A stretch of 64,000 nt of DNA from Micrasema longulum (taxonomy: Eukaryota; Arthropoda; Insecta; Trichoptera; Brachycentridae), in assembly GCA_022494885.1 (NCBI GenBank), contig JAGVSM010003641.1, positions 1 through 64,000 on the forward strand, given 5' to 3'. Below are positions 52,851 through 63,399 of the stretch, one piece after another. The position numbers and the translations under genes were made by a program. Under the pieces are notes generated by a model. The model was not told the DNA's origin. It made no database searches and worked only from the letters and a program-made list of their open reading frames with translations. Each line of letters starts with the position of its first letter. The stretch's first letter is position 1.

Positions 52851-54040
52851 TTTAATCAATTTGTACTAATCAATAATAATAAATAGTTCTACACATTACA
52901 CATAAAACGAAATAATATTTACGTAGACAGTAAACTTCCTTGATGTTGTACCCGAAATACAAACAAGTTAATAGGTTTTAATTATAATCGAACATTTCAT
53001 TAAAGAACCACAGAAAAAGGAAACGGAAATTACAAATAATAGTCATTATAAACATACACGCACGACATAAGAATGTATTTTTTTTATTGGTTGTAACGTT
53101 TGTAGTTGCGTGTTGTTAGCGTTTGTTAAATTTCGGTTAAACCTTCAAAAAGTCGATTTTTTAACCGTCAATAAGAAATAATAGGTTAAAAAAAACTAAG
53201 TTAATAATTCATTTCGAAAATAAAAGTATGATCACTCTGTTTTTATATTTAAAATGCGAATAGTGAACAGGGAACATCAGGGACATCCAGAACTCTATGC
53301 CTTATAAGTGGACAAGCGTGGTGATGGTTTAAAAGGCTATTAGTAATATGCAACTCGTCCGTAAACAGTATCGCCATTAATAATTTATTCTATCCCCAAT
53401 ACTGTGTGAAAAAAGCAACTGCATTTCGGACTTTTTATGCCTAACTAAAATAGTCACAATCGATGCTTCGTTGTCCTGTTTTCCACACCTCAAAATTGAA
53501 CCGATTATCAAAATTAAATTCTCTGTATCGATAAATTTTGCGTTTTTCAAAAATAGTGTTCATATTTATATTTCATGCGAAAAGAAATAAATGGGTAGAA
53601 AATATGGAACGGAACTGAAATGCAACGAAATTTCAGGTAAGAATCTGATCGGGATCCACAAAAAACGTTCTTTGTTTGTAAACATAAAAAAACCTTTTTT
53701 TATATACTAAAAAACAACATCCTGCTATTTTTTTAGTATGTGCATTCTCGTCTAATGTAACCCTGGTAGGTCAATGAATAAAATATTTACGCTTTTTGCT
53801 TTAAAAAAAAAAAATTAACATTATAAGAGCTTTAAACATGCCCAGCGCAAAGCTCACCATTTTGCAAAAAACCGCACATGTAAACCGGTCCAGTAGTTAA
53901 TTAGTCTGTCAAGGTCATATATGCAAACATTGTCTTTTATATATATGTAGATTTAAATAGACTGTATTAACATTCTTTTGAAGTAACGAATGCAGCGGTT
54001 TTAAGCATCACGATAAAGGAGAGGGAGTCATAATATAGAA
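52851..54040. other. No gene recognised
   Basis: AT-rich with a long A run at 53803; nothing recognised. Confidence 0.4.
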
Positions 54041-54044
54041 GTAT

Positions 54045-54925
54045 CATCATTCCATTCCATATCCGCTCCCTAGTTGGAGCATATGGTGTCCACGAAGATC
54101 CTCCAGCCATCTCTGTCGATTACTAGCTTATGTGCATCCTTCTAATGCAGGTTCGCGTCTCGTAGTTCTGACATGAACTGACGAAGAACAGTCAGCAATG
54201 GACGTCTAGGACGTCGACAACCTGATACCTTGTAAAGTAGGCAAGCGTGATTAAGGCTCTCAGGAGGCATCCGCAGTACATGGCCGATCCAACCGTATCG
54301 CCTCTGATTGATAACAGTTGTCACCGGAGTTTGCTGCGTCCGTTCTCTTATTACTTCACACAGCTCAAAGTCAAACCACCTTATACCCAAAATTCTTCTG
54401 AAGCACCTATTCTCAAAATTCAGTATTTTGCTGTTTTAAGCCCTCGTGTGATGCCACGATTCGCATCCATAGAGGAGAAAAGGTGTTATGAAGGGGTTAT
54501 ATAGGCAGCATTTGGTTAACACTGAGTAAATATCCGATCTCTAGACAGCCTTCATACTGTTGAATGTGGCGCTTGCTATTCATAGCCGCACTCCCAGTTC
54601 TTTTTGAAAGCTGCCATTTTCCGTAACATATACTCCCAGGTATTTGAAACTCTCGACGCATTCGATGATTTGGTTTGACAGAGTCAGGGTGTTTTGGGCA
54701 TCAAGGCATGAAGTGTTACAGAGTATATGGGTTTTTGCAATATTGATTTTTAAACCTATGAATGCGGAGTACATATTTAGGCTATCTTCAGTGGCCTAAG
54801 ACCCGTGACGGAATCGTCAATTATCACCGCATCATCGGCATACTCTAGGTCGCAGAGATTTTGAGAGGAGGAGATGGATATTCCTCGATCTAGTGGAACT
54901 GACTTTCTTAGGATGTATAAAGAAA
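54045..54925 (-). mobile_element. LINE, RT palm to C-terminus with YADD box
   Basis: Minus strand from the right: KSVPLDRGISISSSQNLC, DLEYADDAVIIDDSV (YADD near 54845), FIGLKINIAKTHILCNT, ECVESFKYLGVYVTENG, then IRWFDFELCEVIRERTQQ, RRYGWIGHVLRMPPESLN, CRRPRRPLLTVLRQFMS and DRDGWRIFVDTICSN. This is the usual order for insect RTE/R1-like ORF2 with the RW-GHV-RM and GWR-F motifs. Frameshifts separate the open frames 54580-54774 and 54142-54390. 5' truncation at about 54925. Confidence 0.8.
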
Positions 54926-55369
54926 TAGGTTTTTATAAAGAAACAGGTTTTTCTTTTCATAGAAATATGCTCTTCTCCAACTTATTGTAGAAGGAAAGGT
55001 ATAAGGCAAGCGGGGTATAGAACGTAAAAGAGCATCATTGCTCAAAAATCTAAGACAGTGTTTTTGTGTACCAGATGCAGTAGGGCTGATAATATTGGCC
55101 CAGGATCATGACGAGTCAAGGATTATAGTCGCCAACCTCCGGTAGGAGCGGCAAAAGAAGAAAAAGAAGAATGAGTGGTAACTATTGGTGCGCAAACGTA
55201 ATGTTTACCCTTTGTGGACAGAACGTTTTTTTAAGTTGAATGAAATAGGATGAGGTTCAAACACGTTTTTACAGCTAATTATCATTTTCCAAGTCATTTT
55301 CGTTGCCAGTTGCCATAAAACCACAATCTGATATATTTCTTCCAAAATAGAATTAACTGGAAGACCCTC
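54926..55369. other. No gene recognised
   Basis: Purine-rich AGAAGAAAAAGAAGAATG near 55155; otherwise unassigned. Confidence 0.3.
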
Positions 55370-55497
55370 AAATTGGGGAAAAATCTGATAAAAGAGGCAA
55401 AAAAAGCTAAATGTAAACTAGCTCCGTACGAGACCATATTTGAAAAGTTGCCAAATTAAAAAAAAATCATAATCAAATTAAAACGAATGCAACATTT
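55370..55497 (+). repeat. Repeat K, left unit flanking MITE J
   Basis: AAAATCTGATAAAAGAGGCA, AAGCTAAATGTAAACTAGC, TCCGTACGAGACCATATTTG, TTGCCAAATTAAAAAAAAAT. Repeated right of the MITE at 55955-56070. Confidence 0.65.
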
Positions 55498-55903
55498 GAA
55501 TGTGGTTTTGCAGAAATCAGCCATTTCACAATTTAGAAAAACTGAAATATTGATTTTATCGGATGCAGTAAGATCAATAATATGTTCTGTTAAAAACAGC
55601 CAGACCGCTTTCATACAAAAAAATGTTTTAATCACGTTCTGAAAATGGTGTCGATCACAAAAACGGCATTTCTCAATTTGCAGAAAACACTCATAGCACT
55701 AGAAATATCTTACGGTACCTTAACAACCATTCAAACTGGTCTAATACATAATAAGATTCTTGTGTACAGATTATTTTTTATTATTTGTTAAAATCAAAAA
55801 CATTCCAACTGTTATGTAGATTTGATTATTTACTCTTTTTACAAAAGTGCTATTATCTCAGTTTCACTTTTTTATGGCTAGCTGTTTTCTGCAAAACTAC
55901 GTT
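55498..55903. mobile_element. MITE J, copy 3 (about 405 bp)
   Basis: Full-length match to copy 1: ATTGATTTTATCGGATGCAG, CCGCTTTCATACAAAAAA, GGTGTCGATCACAAAAACGG, ATTTGCAGAAAACAC, AACTGGTCTAATACATAATA, CTCAGTTTCACTTTTTTATGG. Left terminus changed (GAATGTGGTTTTGCAG for GAACGTAGTTATGCAG); right terminus TGCAAAACTACGTT. Confidence 0.8.
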
Positions 55904-55904
55904 A

Positions 55905-56115
55905 ATTTTATCTTACCTTCCTATCGTTTGTTTTCTCGTTCCGTTCGAAGCTTGGAAAAATTTGATAAAAGAGGTAATAAAAGCTTAATTGTTAAATAGT
56001 TCCGTACGAGACCATCTTTGAAAAATTGCCAATTTAAAAAAAAAATATTGATCACATTAATGCGACATTTCATCTTACCTTTTTTTCTTTTGTCTTTTCG
56101 TTCTGTTCAAAGCTT
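55905..56115 (+). repeat. Repeat K, right unit and partial third unit
   Basis: ATCTTACCTTCCTATCGTTTG, split as CTTACCTTCCTATCGTTTG, CCGTTCGAAGCTTGG, AAATTTGATAAAAGAGG, TCCGTACGAGACCATCTTTG, then at 56068 a new start CATCTTACCTTTTTTTC and CAAAGCTTAGAGGAACA. A related piece is at 58210-58280. Confidence 0.65.
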
Positions 56116-57287
56116 AGAGGAACATTTTTTAACAGTATTAATGTTAATGTATTTACATTTCTATTTGTAAAAACATACCTGCCGTTACTTACAAAAGTTA
56201 TGTTAATATTTAAATTAGTTTATTCTTCCAAACGCACGCACTACTTACAGCATTTGACTCGCCAAAATAATGATGAAATTAGAAATGATTGATGGAAGAT
56301 AGGTACAATTAAATACTTCAAAACCATTTTAATCCCCTGTAAACTAAGAGAAAAGGGGCAATATTCCGTGACGCCCAGCTTTTTTATCTATGAAATACCG
56401 GAAATTAATGATTCACTTATTTCATTCAATTGCTAATTCGATAAGTAAATTTCTTCGATAATTTTCATCTCCAGATGAATATCGTGTAATTGTTAGAAAA
56501 GTATTTTTATTCAAACACAGATGTCACTGGTAGTATGTTTAGTATGGTGGTTCCATATGGAAATTATCAGTACGCGAGGATATTTTTTTGAATCGGTGAT
56601 CCCACTGTAGAACTACTAGAACACAAAGAGTTAATGCACTATTTGGTACCGCTCAGAGAATGATTTATAAAAGCCAATTGAACTAAATTCCACTATTGGA
56701 GTTTGATGCAATTAATAAAACAATTAATTTGCGTTTGATTACATGCATTAAATTGAATTTGATTGGAGTGATATTAAATAATTATGTATCAATAATAATT
56801 ACCTCAGGTACACACAAATTTAACGTTGATTGCAATCATATTCTAAAATTTCATGCCAAATATTTATATCAACTGTGTAGATCGCTTAGATTTTAAAGGG
56901 TGGTTATAGGAAACCGTTGGCGGAGCGTTTGTTATTATGCAAATGAATATCCCTAATTATTATGGCTGGCACAACTAAATATTTTGATGTATTTTAAATT
57001 GTTTACGTTCATTTATTTACCTTTATTATAGCACATGAATAGACTAATCGTGGACTAATGACATGTTATGTTAATTCTATTCCGATTTTAAAGAAATCCT
57101 TATCGGCCATCGCCAACTGTTACATGATAAGAAAGTCGGCCCTTCGGGTCTCATGTAATATCCATTTAACGGTTTTTTATTACAAATTAGAACAAAATAA
57201 AAACACAAATATAGTAATAGTTTTTCGACAATTTTATTTATGCGTTCCATTTGAAGTTACAACCTATAAATTTATTTAACTTTCAAC
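56116..57287. other. No gene recognised
   Basis: AT-rich; frames at 56696-56896 and 57058-57279 show no motif. Confidence 0.4.
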
Positions 57288-57548
57288 AATGTTTGAGTAT
57301 GTCCAAATACTTGCAAACTGGCTGGATTTCCTCCCACGTGATAAAGGTTTCAGCTCTTTTATTTCACAAAAGTCAACAGATGGAAGAGTTGAGGAAATGT
57401 GGATGTTCAAACATGGGCAGAATGGTGAATGTTGCACAGTGTGTAAAGTGGTCACTTAAACCAGCCAATTACAGATCATAAGCCCTGTAAATGCCTAGAC
57501 TTCCATATTCCCTTCTCAAAAATGTTTTCCCTCTCTGTTGAAATAAAT
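57288..57548 (-). repeat. Foldback family E, right arm joined to terminal part
   Basis: Begins AACAATGTTTGAGTATGTCC, ACTTGCAAACTGGCTGG, TTTCCTCCCACGTG, jumping from the terminal part straight to the loop (TCCCACGTGATAAAGGTTTC), then the right arm to TTTCCCTCTCTGTTGAAATA. Confidence 0.8.
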
Positions 57549-57552
57549 GTAT

Positions 57553-57870
57553 TTAACTTTCATTATTTACATTTAAGTCAAGATGAAATGTCACTATCTA
57601 AATATTTAAATTGTTCCTTTATCCTTCTTCTTTCCTTCCCATCCCCTCTCCTCTCTTCATAGTAAAGTGTTCATTTTTATGTATATTTTTATTTTGTTAA
57701 TCTTTGTTTTTTATTTTAGTATAAAATTGTAAGATTCAATATGTCCATGTATTTGTAATTTTCTTAAACTGAACGGTTTGGGTAGGTAGGAAGAAATTGC
57801 CTTTAGGCAAGATGCCCGCCCTTATATGTATATATTGTATGTGTATATAAAGGGTAAAATAAATAAATAA
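57553..57870 (+). mobile_element. LINE B, 3' UTR-only insertion next to family E
   Basis: TTTACATTTAAGTCAAGATG, CCTTTATCCTTCTTCTTTCC, ACTGAACGGTTTGGGTAGG, GCAAGATGCCCGCCC and tail AAAATAAATAAATAAAAT. It starts within a few bases of the E arm's end. Confidence 0.8.
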
Positions 57871-57894
57871 AATAAATTTGAACTCTCTTTCCCT

Positions 57895-58200
57895 TAAAAA
57901 GGTGCGAAGGTATTCACGGTCACTGTTATCAATTTGTTTCTTTTTTGGGTGAAACCTTGTCTGTTGGATTTGTTCCGACGTTTCGGCTACAATTGCAGGA
58001 GCCATCTTCAGGGTAAACTGAGTGTTTTGTAGAAAAAAAGTATGTGTTTGAGTACTAGTAATTTGTATCGTGTCGCAGTCGGCAGTCGGCAGTAGGCACA
58101 TTTCTGTTCATTTTTGTAGTATGTAGTGCTGGGAACCATGTTAAGTTTAATTTAAGACCGTCGTCTTTGTTTATGTTATTTGGGTGTCTCCCTCTCTTCT
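57895..58200 (-). mobile_element. Penelope-like element family 1, 3' end, minus strand
   Basis: Reads NNINKDDGLKLNLTWFPALH, then MNRNVPTADCDTIQITST, in agreement with the plus copy at 41400-41520. Followed by the terminal repeat with AAGATGGCTCCTGCAATTG, CCGAAACGTCGGAAC, AAATCCAACAGACAAGG and GATAACAGTGACCGTGAATA. Cut off at 58200 at the HPNN block. Confidence 0.8.
57977..58011 (-). ncRNA. Hammerhead-ribozyme-like core, PLE family 1
   Basis: Same core as 41560-41594: CTGAAGA (58011 down to 58005), GGCT/AGCC stem II with loop CCTGCAATTGT, GAAACGTC ending at 57977. Two loop bases differ from the 41.56-kb copy while the core and stem are unchanged. Confidence 0.65.
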
Positions 58201-58280
58201 TCTCCCTCACACAAAGCGTTTCATCTTACCTCCCTTTTTTTTCTTGTTTCGGTGGAAGCTTAGAGGGGCAAATTTTAACA
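58201..58280 (+). repeat. Repeat K fragment
   Basis: TTTCATCTTACCTCCCTTTTTTT-type run, GGTGGAAGCTTAGAGGGGC, AAATTTTAACAG; matches 56068-56135. Confidence 0.5.
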
Positions 58281-59635
58281 GAAGAAAATAACTCTGATTT
58301 AGCGTTGATACCACGATATAAGACTTAAATTACTGTGTCCGTGTATAAATTACAGACGCAATCAATTATAAAGTTATAATTATACGTATACTATTTTTCT
58401 CATTTTAAAATCAGAGAAAGGGAGTAAATGGGTTTTCGAATGTGTCAAGGAAATAATTTAGAGGGAAATATGTGAATCGGAATGATTTTGAGCCAAGGTC
58501 CAAACAGTCGATTTAAATATTCAATAACCTTTGCTTTACATGTGTGTAACCATAAGTTGTTGTAATAATAATTCAAATGTGCGTGCTTACACACACAAAA
58601 ATTGTATGATTATTTTGTTCACTGACAGCAACTAACACATTAACAAAGGTTTACTAAACATTCGAACCCACTGTACATTAATGTACATTCTGTACGTATC
58701 CAATTGTTGTTTGGACAAACAAAATAAATGTTAAGTATATAAAAATATTCGATGATATTTTATTATTATTATTATTATTATTCATCAAAAATATATTATT
58801 TATCGTATTTTTGGTATGCCCGAATCTTATTTATTTTCTGAAAGGGTTTATATTTAAAATTAAATAGCAAAATAAACAATAATCATACTAAAAAATATTC
58901 TCCATTTCAGTTGTAATATGATTCAATTGTAAATTCTAGTACTTGTCTACAAACATTTAGACATATTCAAAATATTTTTGACTAAACCAACTAGTCCAAA
59001 TAAAAGAAAAAAAACATGTACCATAAAGTTATTTTTTAAGCCGATTTTAGGCATGGTCCAATATAATAAACAATTTGGATAAATCAACATCACACAAATT
59101 CAGATTACATATCTTCAACTTTACATAGACGGATGGAATTTAAGAAATATAATGGTTCAAACATAGGCAAAATGCTAAATGTTACTTACACATTCATTTC
59201 TTTAAACAATCCCTTATTTATTTTGCCATATTTTTCAATAATGACTTATGGGTTTAAATTTGATATTAGCGGTTTGCAAAAAGCTCATCATGTGAAGGAG
59301 GCTCAAAGCTCATAATGAAGTTTTACATAAAGCTTTGTTTTCACAGAAAGGTTTCGAGTTATAATAAAAAAGCTTAACGATTGCGTGTATGTGAGAATGT
59401 TAAAATGCCTACGTTAAAAACATCACAGGAATTTGAAAATGTATTTATATTTTATGAAAGAGCTTATCAATGTTTTAGAAAGAAATAAATCTGAGAACAA
59501 ACTACTTTTTTGTTTAATTACTAAACATAAAATACGGACATTTCCATCAAATAATATTAAGTTCCATAAATAAATTTCAAATATATTTTTTAACGAGAGT
59601 TAAATACTGAGTAACAAATAGAAAAGGTTTATTTA
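58281..59635. other. Mostly unassigned; E-like traces
   Basis: 58755-58782 is an (ATT)n microsatellite. 58905-58970 (CAGTTGTAATATG, TACTTGTCTACAAACATTTAG, GACATATTCAAAATATT) is an E terminus. 59130-59180 (GGTTCAAACATAGGCAAAATG) is an E-arm remnant. Confidence 0.45.
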
Positions 59636-60000
59636 TTTTATTTTTATTTATTTATTTATTTTTGAAACCAACACAGTCATAGTTATAAACAATCCATAAA
59701 CAATAACAACAAATAATAAGACCAATTATGGGTTTCATACAGGAATAAAAATATAAAAAAAACAAAACGTACAGTTCGCTAGAGGTGAAAGGAAGTGGGA
59801 TGGTAAAAAGGGAAGGAAGAGAAGAAAAAAAAATAGTAAGTTATATAAAACAATGAAAAAAGAAATAAAAATGTAAAAAATGTACACATGCACACATCCA
59901 TATATATCCATACACATACATACACATACATACATACATATACACACATGAACATATACGCATACACTAATGCACATACATACGCGTATTATAATAATGA
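59636..60000. repeat. ATTT and ACATACACATACAT microsatellites
   Basis: (TTTA)n at 59640-59662, then AT-rich, then a CACA/CATA run at 59885-59985. Minus-strand frames here (MCISVCVYVHVCICMYVCVC) are only the repeat. Confidence 0.85.
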
Positions 60001-60619
60001 AAACTAATAAGTAAAACGATGAAAAAATAGTTACTAAAAGTTTTGCTCTTGTGACGTCTCTATCGCAATTTCGATTTATTTCTTAAAACAGTATTTTCTT
60101 TCGTTGAAAAAATCTATCGCGCTAAATTTTTTGTCGTATGTCAAAGTACGTTAACCCTTTTCTGCCAGTGTATCCTGTAGGATATATAAGATCTTATTTT
60201 TAATCATGAACAAACACAAGTAACACAGCATTAAGTTAAAACTGCTTTCTTATATTTTTCATTAGTGGCTTCATTATTACAAATTAAAATACACTTTGAT
60301 TTGATAGAAAAAAATCTTGATTTCCGGATTTGGGTTTCTGAAGCCCTTTCAAAATGTTTTAAATTTTCAAATCAAATGTGTAAAAAGATATTTTTTCGTT
60401 CAGTCAAGATAAGGGTTAGAAAAAGTTTTATAAAATAGTTTAATTGTTTGAAGGCACACTACCTCACATACTTGGAAACATTTTTTTTTTCAATTTCATA
60501 AAAAACAATTAACTTCTACTGCTTTCATTGCCTCTTTCTCTGTGAGTTAATTAAATAGAAGACTAAGGTCAGATATTGTATTTATTCCCATAACTTAATA
60601 TATAAAAAAATACTTTACA
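60001..60619. other. No gene recognised; possible piggyBac-like end
   Basis: 60152-60186 (TTAACCCTTTTCTGCCAGTG, TATCCTGTAGGATA) has the look of a piggyBac-like terminus. No second end was found. Confidence 0.3.
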
Positions 60620-61025
60620 TTAATAAGGGTCTATGAAATACTGTGTAATTTTTGTATATTGTTTTTGTGCTTATTAGTAGTACGAAAAATATTTTTAAAT
60701 CCCGACTAAAAGATTCGTTGCATTGGCCATGCCTCTAATACGTCACGATTCGGTTAAATTGTGACTTATTGAATTTAAACAGAACATCGTCACAAATCTT
60801 AACATCACAATAGTAAAGGCCAACATTTCTGGTTTTTGAGGAGACATATTTTTTTAAAATTATCTTTTTTAGAGTTATCTATAAAGATATTTCTTCACAA
60901 TATCCATGTTGATTTTAAAAATAAAATGGATTTTTTCAAATCCATTTAACATATTTATATCGATATTCGTAGTTTGTGATATTTCCCTATTGTAATTATA
61001 CGAATGGCTGCAAAAATCCGTCACC
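60620..61025 (+). repeat. Dispersed repeat N, copy 2
   Basis: ATGAAATACTGTGTAATTTT, GCATTGGCCATGCCTC, ATACGTCACGATTCGG, TTCTTCACAATATCCATG, GTAGTTTGTGATATTTCCC. Diverged from copy 1 with several indels. Confidence 0.6.
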
Positions 61026-61199
61026 ATTTTGAAATTAAATATAAATATACAAACATTAATGAAAATAGTTATCATTATTATTTTGAAAGATAACTTAACT
61101 CTACTGACGCCGTTCAGTCGCCAAAAGATTAACTTCGTAATTATTTAATTACATCCAATTATTCCAAAATTAATAATGACTTGAATTAAAAAATAAAAA

Positions 61200-61375
61200 C
61201 AGGGGTGAAGAACATTTCAGAAAAGGAAATATGGAAGTATTTACAAGGCTAATGACCCGTCAATGGCTGGTTAAGGTGGCCACTTTACAAACTGTTTATT
61301 CACAATGTTGCCTATATTTGAACATATGTATTTGATTCATTCTTCCATCTGTTGATAGATATTATTTTTGTATAC
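61200..61375 (+). repeat. Foldback family E, left arm
   Basis: AACAGGGGTGAAGAACATTTC, split as AGGGGTGAAGAACATTTC, ATATGGAAGTATTTAC, CAATGGCTGG, GTGGCCACTTTAC, TTCTTCCATCTGTTG. Faces the right arm at 61630. Confidence 0.75.
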
Positions 61376-61629
61376 GTTTATTTGTGAAAATTTAAAGACA
61401 CTTTGTTCATGAATTAAAAAAAAAATACAGGCATTAATGGAATCCTGAGGGGTGGGGACGACGTGTTGGCCTTTGACCATATATCCTCCTCCCCCCTCCT
61501 TAATCTGCATAGAGTTTGTATTCCTTGGGAATATTTTGTCAACTTTCCTCTATGCGCAGCTGACAGAGAGCCCCCAGGTCTCTTTAACAGCTGCGAATTT
61601 CCTTTAATGTTGATTTAAGTGATGGAAGG
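61376..61629. other. GC-rich insert between E arms
   Basis: 61440-61620 replaces the usual loop; it has CCTCCTCCCCCCTCC, CTCTATGCGCAGCTGACAG and AGAGCCCCCAGGTCTC. No match elsewhere in the window and no frame recognised. Confidence 0.4.
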
Positions 61630-61775
61630 ATGAAAGAAAGATGAAAAATAAGAAATAGGCATGTTTGAGCAAAGTTAAAATGGAGAATATTACACAGTAA
61701 GTGGCCATTTAACCAGTCAATAACAGGTCATAAGCCCTGTAAATGTGTAAATTTCTAAATTTTTTTTACTAAAAC
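61630..61775 (-). repeat. Foldback family E, right arm
   Basis: ATTACACAGTAAGTGGCC, CAGTCAATAACAGGTCATAAG, CCCTGTAAATGTG; partner of 61200-61375. Confidence 0.7.
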
Positions 61776-61779
61776 CTTT

Positions 61780-61945
61780 TTAAAAAATATTTTTACACTA
61801 GAATATTTCAGAGTCTTGGGCTGGCCCGTAAGACTGATCAGATAAGGCATGATTACCTTCATGTAAAAAAAATATCGAGATTCGCTGCAATTGGTGTACC
61901 AATGCAGTGCCCTGTGCACCATTGGGTGTGGAATAAACGACGATG
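61780..61945 (+). mobile_element. SINE B body
   Basis: TTTTTACACTAGAATATTTC, CTTGGGCTGG, ATTACCTTCATG, CTGCAATTGGTGTACCAATG, CAGTGCCCTGTGCACCATTG, GGTGTGGAATAAACGACGATG. Head lacking. Confidence 0.75.
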
Positions 61946-62644
61946 AAAATATTTTTCATATCAGATGTTACTCGTTATTCTTTCAGTTTTTTGTCATAAA
62001 ATATTTGGACATACTCAAAATGTTGTACCTCACTTAAATCTAGTTTCACTGATATAATTGTATGTACCACATTGGGCAATTATAATATGGCATATGTTTA
62101 AAAATTATAAAAAAAACACTACTTCCCTTTGATCGGAAATGATAATACAAAAATATCTGATCCGTTCATGTCCAGAGACATTTGACTTCTTTGAAGACTG
62201 GAATATGATTTTACAATTATTCTAGAAAAAATAATTGGCGTGATCAGATAAATCAATCAATCATTACGTAATTGAAAGGCATACTATTAGGGTGTTTATG
62301 AGAAAAGGGGAGGCTAGAAATGTCGACTAAGAGCAAGATATACCTACCTACTAATTACTTTTTTTTACAATTGGTATACATAAGTTATAAATATGAAATA
62401 CAATATTACATAACAACAAAAAAAAACATACGAATAAATGGCCTGTGTGTGGGTATAAATTTTATTTTAAATAGCAAAAAAGGCTACTGGAAGAATAAAA
62501 TAGATATATAAAAATATATAAAATTAGTGCTAATATTAGAACACAATTTTTTTGTCAGTAAAAATGGGAAAATTATAACAAAAGCATAAGCTTTTCACAA
62601 CAAAAAATAATTCAAGTAATTTACATCTATCATATTGACCTTAT
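61946..62644. other. No gene recognised
   Basis: 61997-62025 (AAATATTTGGACATACTC, AAAATGTTGTAC) is an E terminus in reverse. The rest is AT-rich. Confidence 0.4.
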
Positions 62645-62740
62645 AAAATCGGGCTATGGTCCCGTGGCTAGTGTTGCGGACTCACGGATCAGAGGTTCGA
62701 GGTGCGAACTTCACTCAACCCCAACTTGATTTTTTTTTAT
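62645..62740 (+). mobile_element. SINE D, head-only copy
   Basis: GGGCTATGGTCCCGTGGCTAG, split as TGGTCCCGTGGCTAG, GGACTCACGGATCAGAGGTT, CGAGGTGCGAACTTC and ACTCAACCCCAACTTGATT, then a T-run. The tRNA-like part is complete, and the body stops early. Confidence 0.7.
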
Positions 62741-62747
62741 AGTTTTT

Positions 62748-62935
62748 AAAAATCGGGTTTTGGTCCTGTGGCTAGTGTCTCGGACTTACGGACCAAGGGT
62801 CCATGGTTCGAATCCTACTCTACCCCAACTTCATTCCCATTTTCTAATAGTGAGTTATTTACAACTCGTTGAAAATGGCCCTCAAAATTAAATATTTGAG
62901 TAAATCTTAAGAACACAAATATTTATTTTAAAAAA
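62748..62935 (+). mobile_element. SINE D, best full copy
   Basis: TTGGTCCTGTGGCTAGTG, GGACTTACGGACCAAGGG, ATGGTTCGAATCCTACTC (B-box-like), then ACCCCAACTTCATTCCC, TCTAATAGTGAGTTATTTAC, AACTCGTTGAAAATGGCC, AATATTTGAGTAAATC and AAGAACACAAATATTTAT. About 190 bases. Confidence 0.85.
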
Positions 62936-63049
62936 ATAAAAGAAATAGTGACTAAGTTAAATAATAAGAACGCAAATGTTTCCTTGAAAAATTAAACATA
63001 GCGATGATAATACGACACATGATTTTTAAACATTTTATTTGGCTTAGTT

Positions 63050-63303
63050 TGATCACAATCATCATCATTACCTTTCCGCACCTAATGGTGCATAAGACAC
63101 TGCATAGTAAACAAATCGCAGCATATAATGATCATTTTTTATTAGATGAATGTAAGATGATCAGTCTTACGCTTCAGGTACCAGTCCATGGACTATGAAA
63201 TATTCTCGTGTAAAAACACCCTTAAAAATTTTTCAACCAGGTCAGGAATCGAACTCTCTTGCATGGTAGGCAAGCGCGTTGACCATTTCACCACCGGACT
63301 GAC
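63050..63303 (-). mobile_element. SINE B, full copy
   Basis: From the 3' end: CAATCATCATCATTACC, ACCTAATGGTGCATAAGAC, GATGATCAGTCTTACGC, TTCAGGTACCAGTCC, ATGAAATATTCTCGTG, then the tRNA-like head in reverse: GGAATCGAACTCTC, GGTAGGCAAGCGCG, TTGACCATTTCACCACCGG. Confidence 0.85.
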
Positions 63304-63399
63304 AAAGTTTATAGTCAAACATATATAGGTTGATAGTCAAACAAATTCTGAACAAAAAAACACTGAACTTCCTTAGTAGACATCAGAATGTGATAAACT

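Noticed and set aside
59735..59977. 80-codon and 62-codon Cys/Val/Tyr-rich minus-strand frames
   Set aside because: They are translations of an ACAT/CACA microsatellite.
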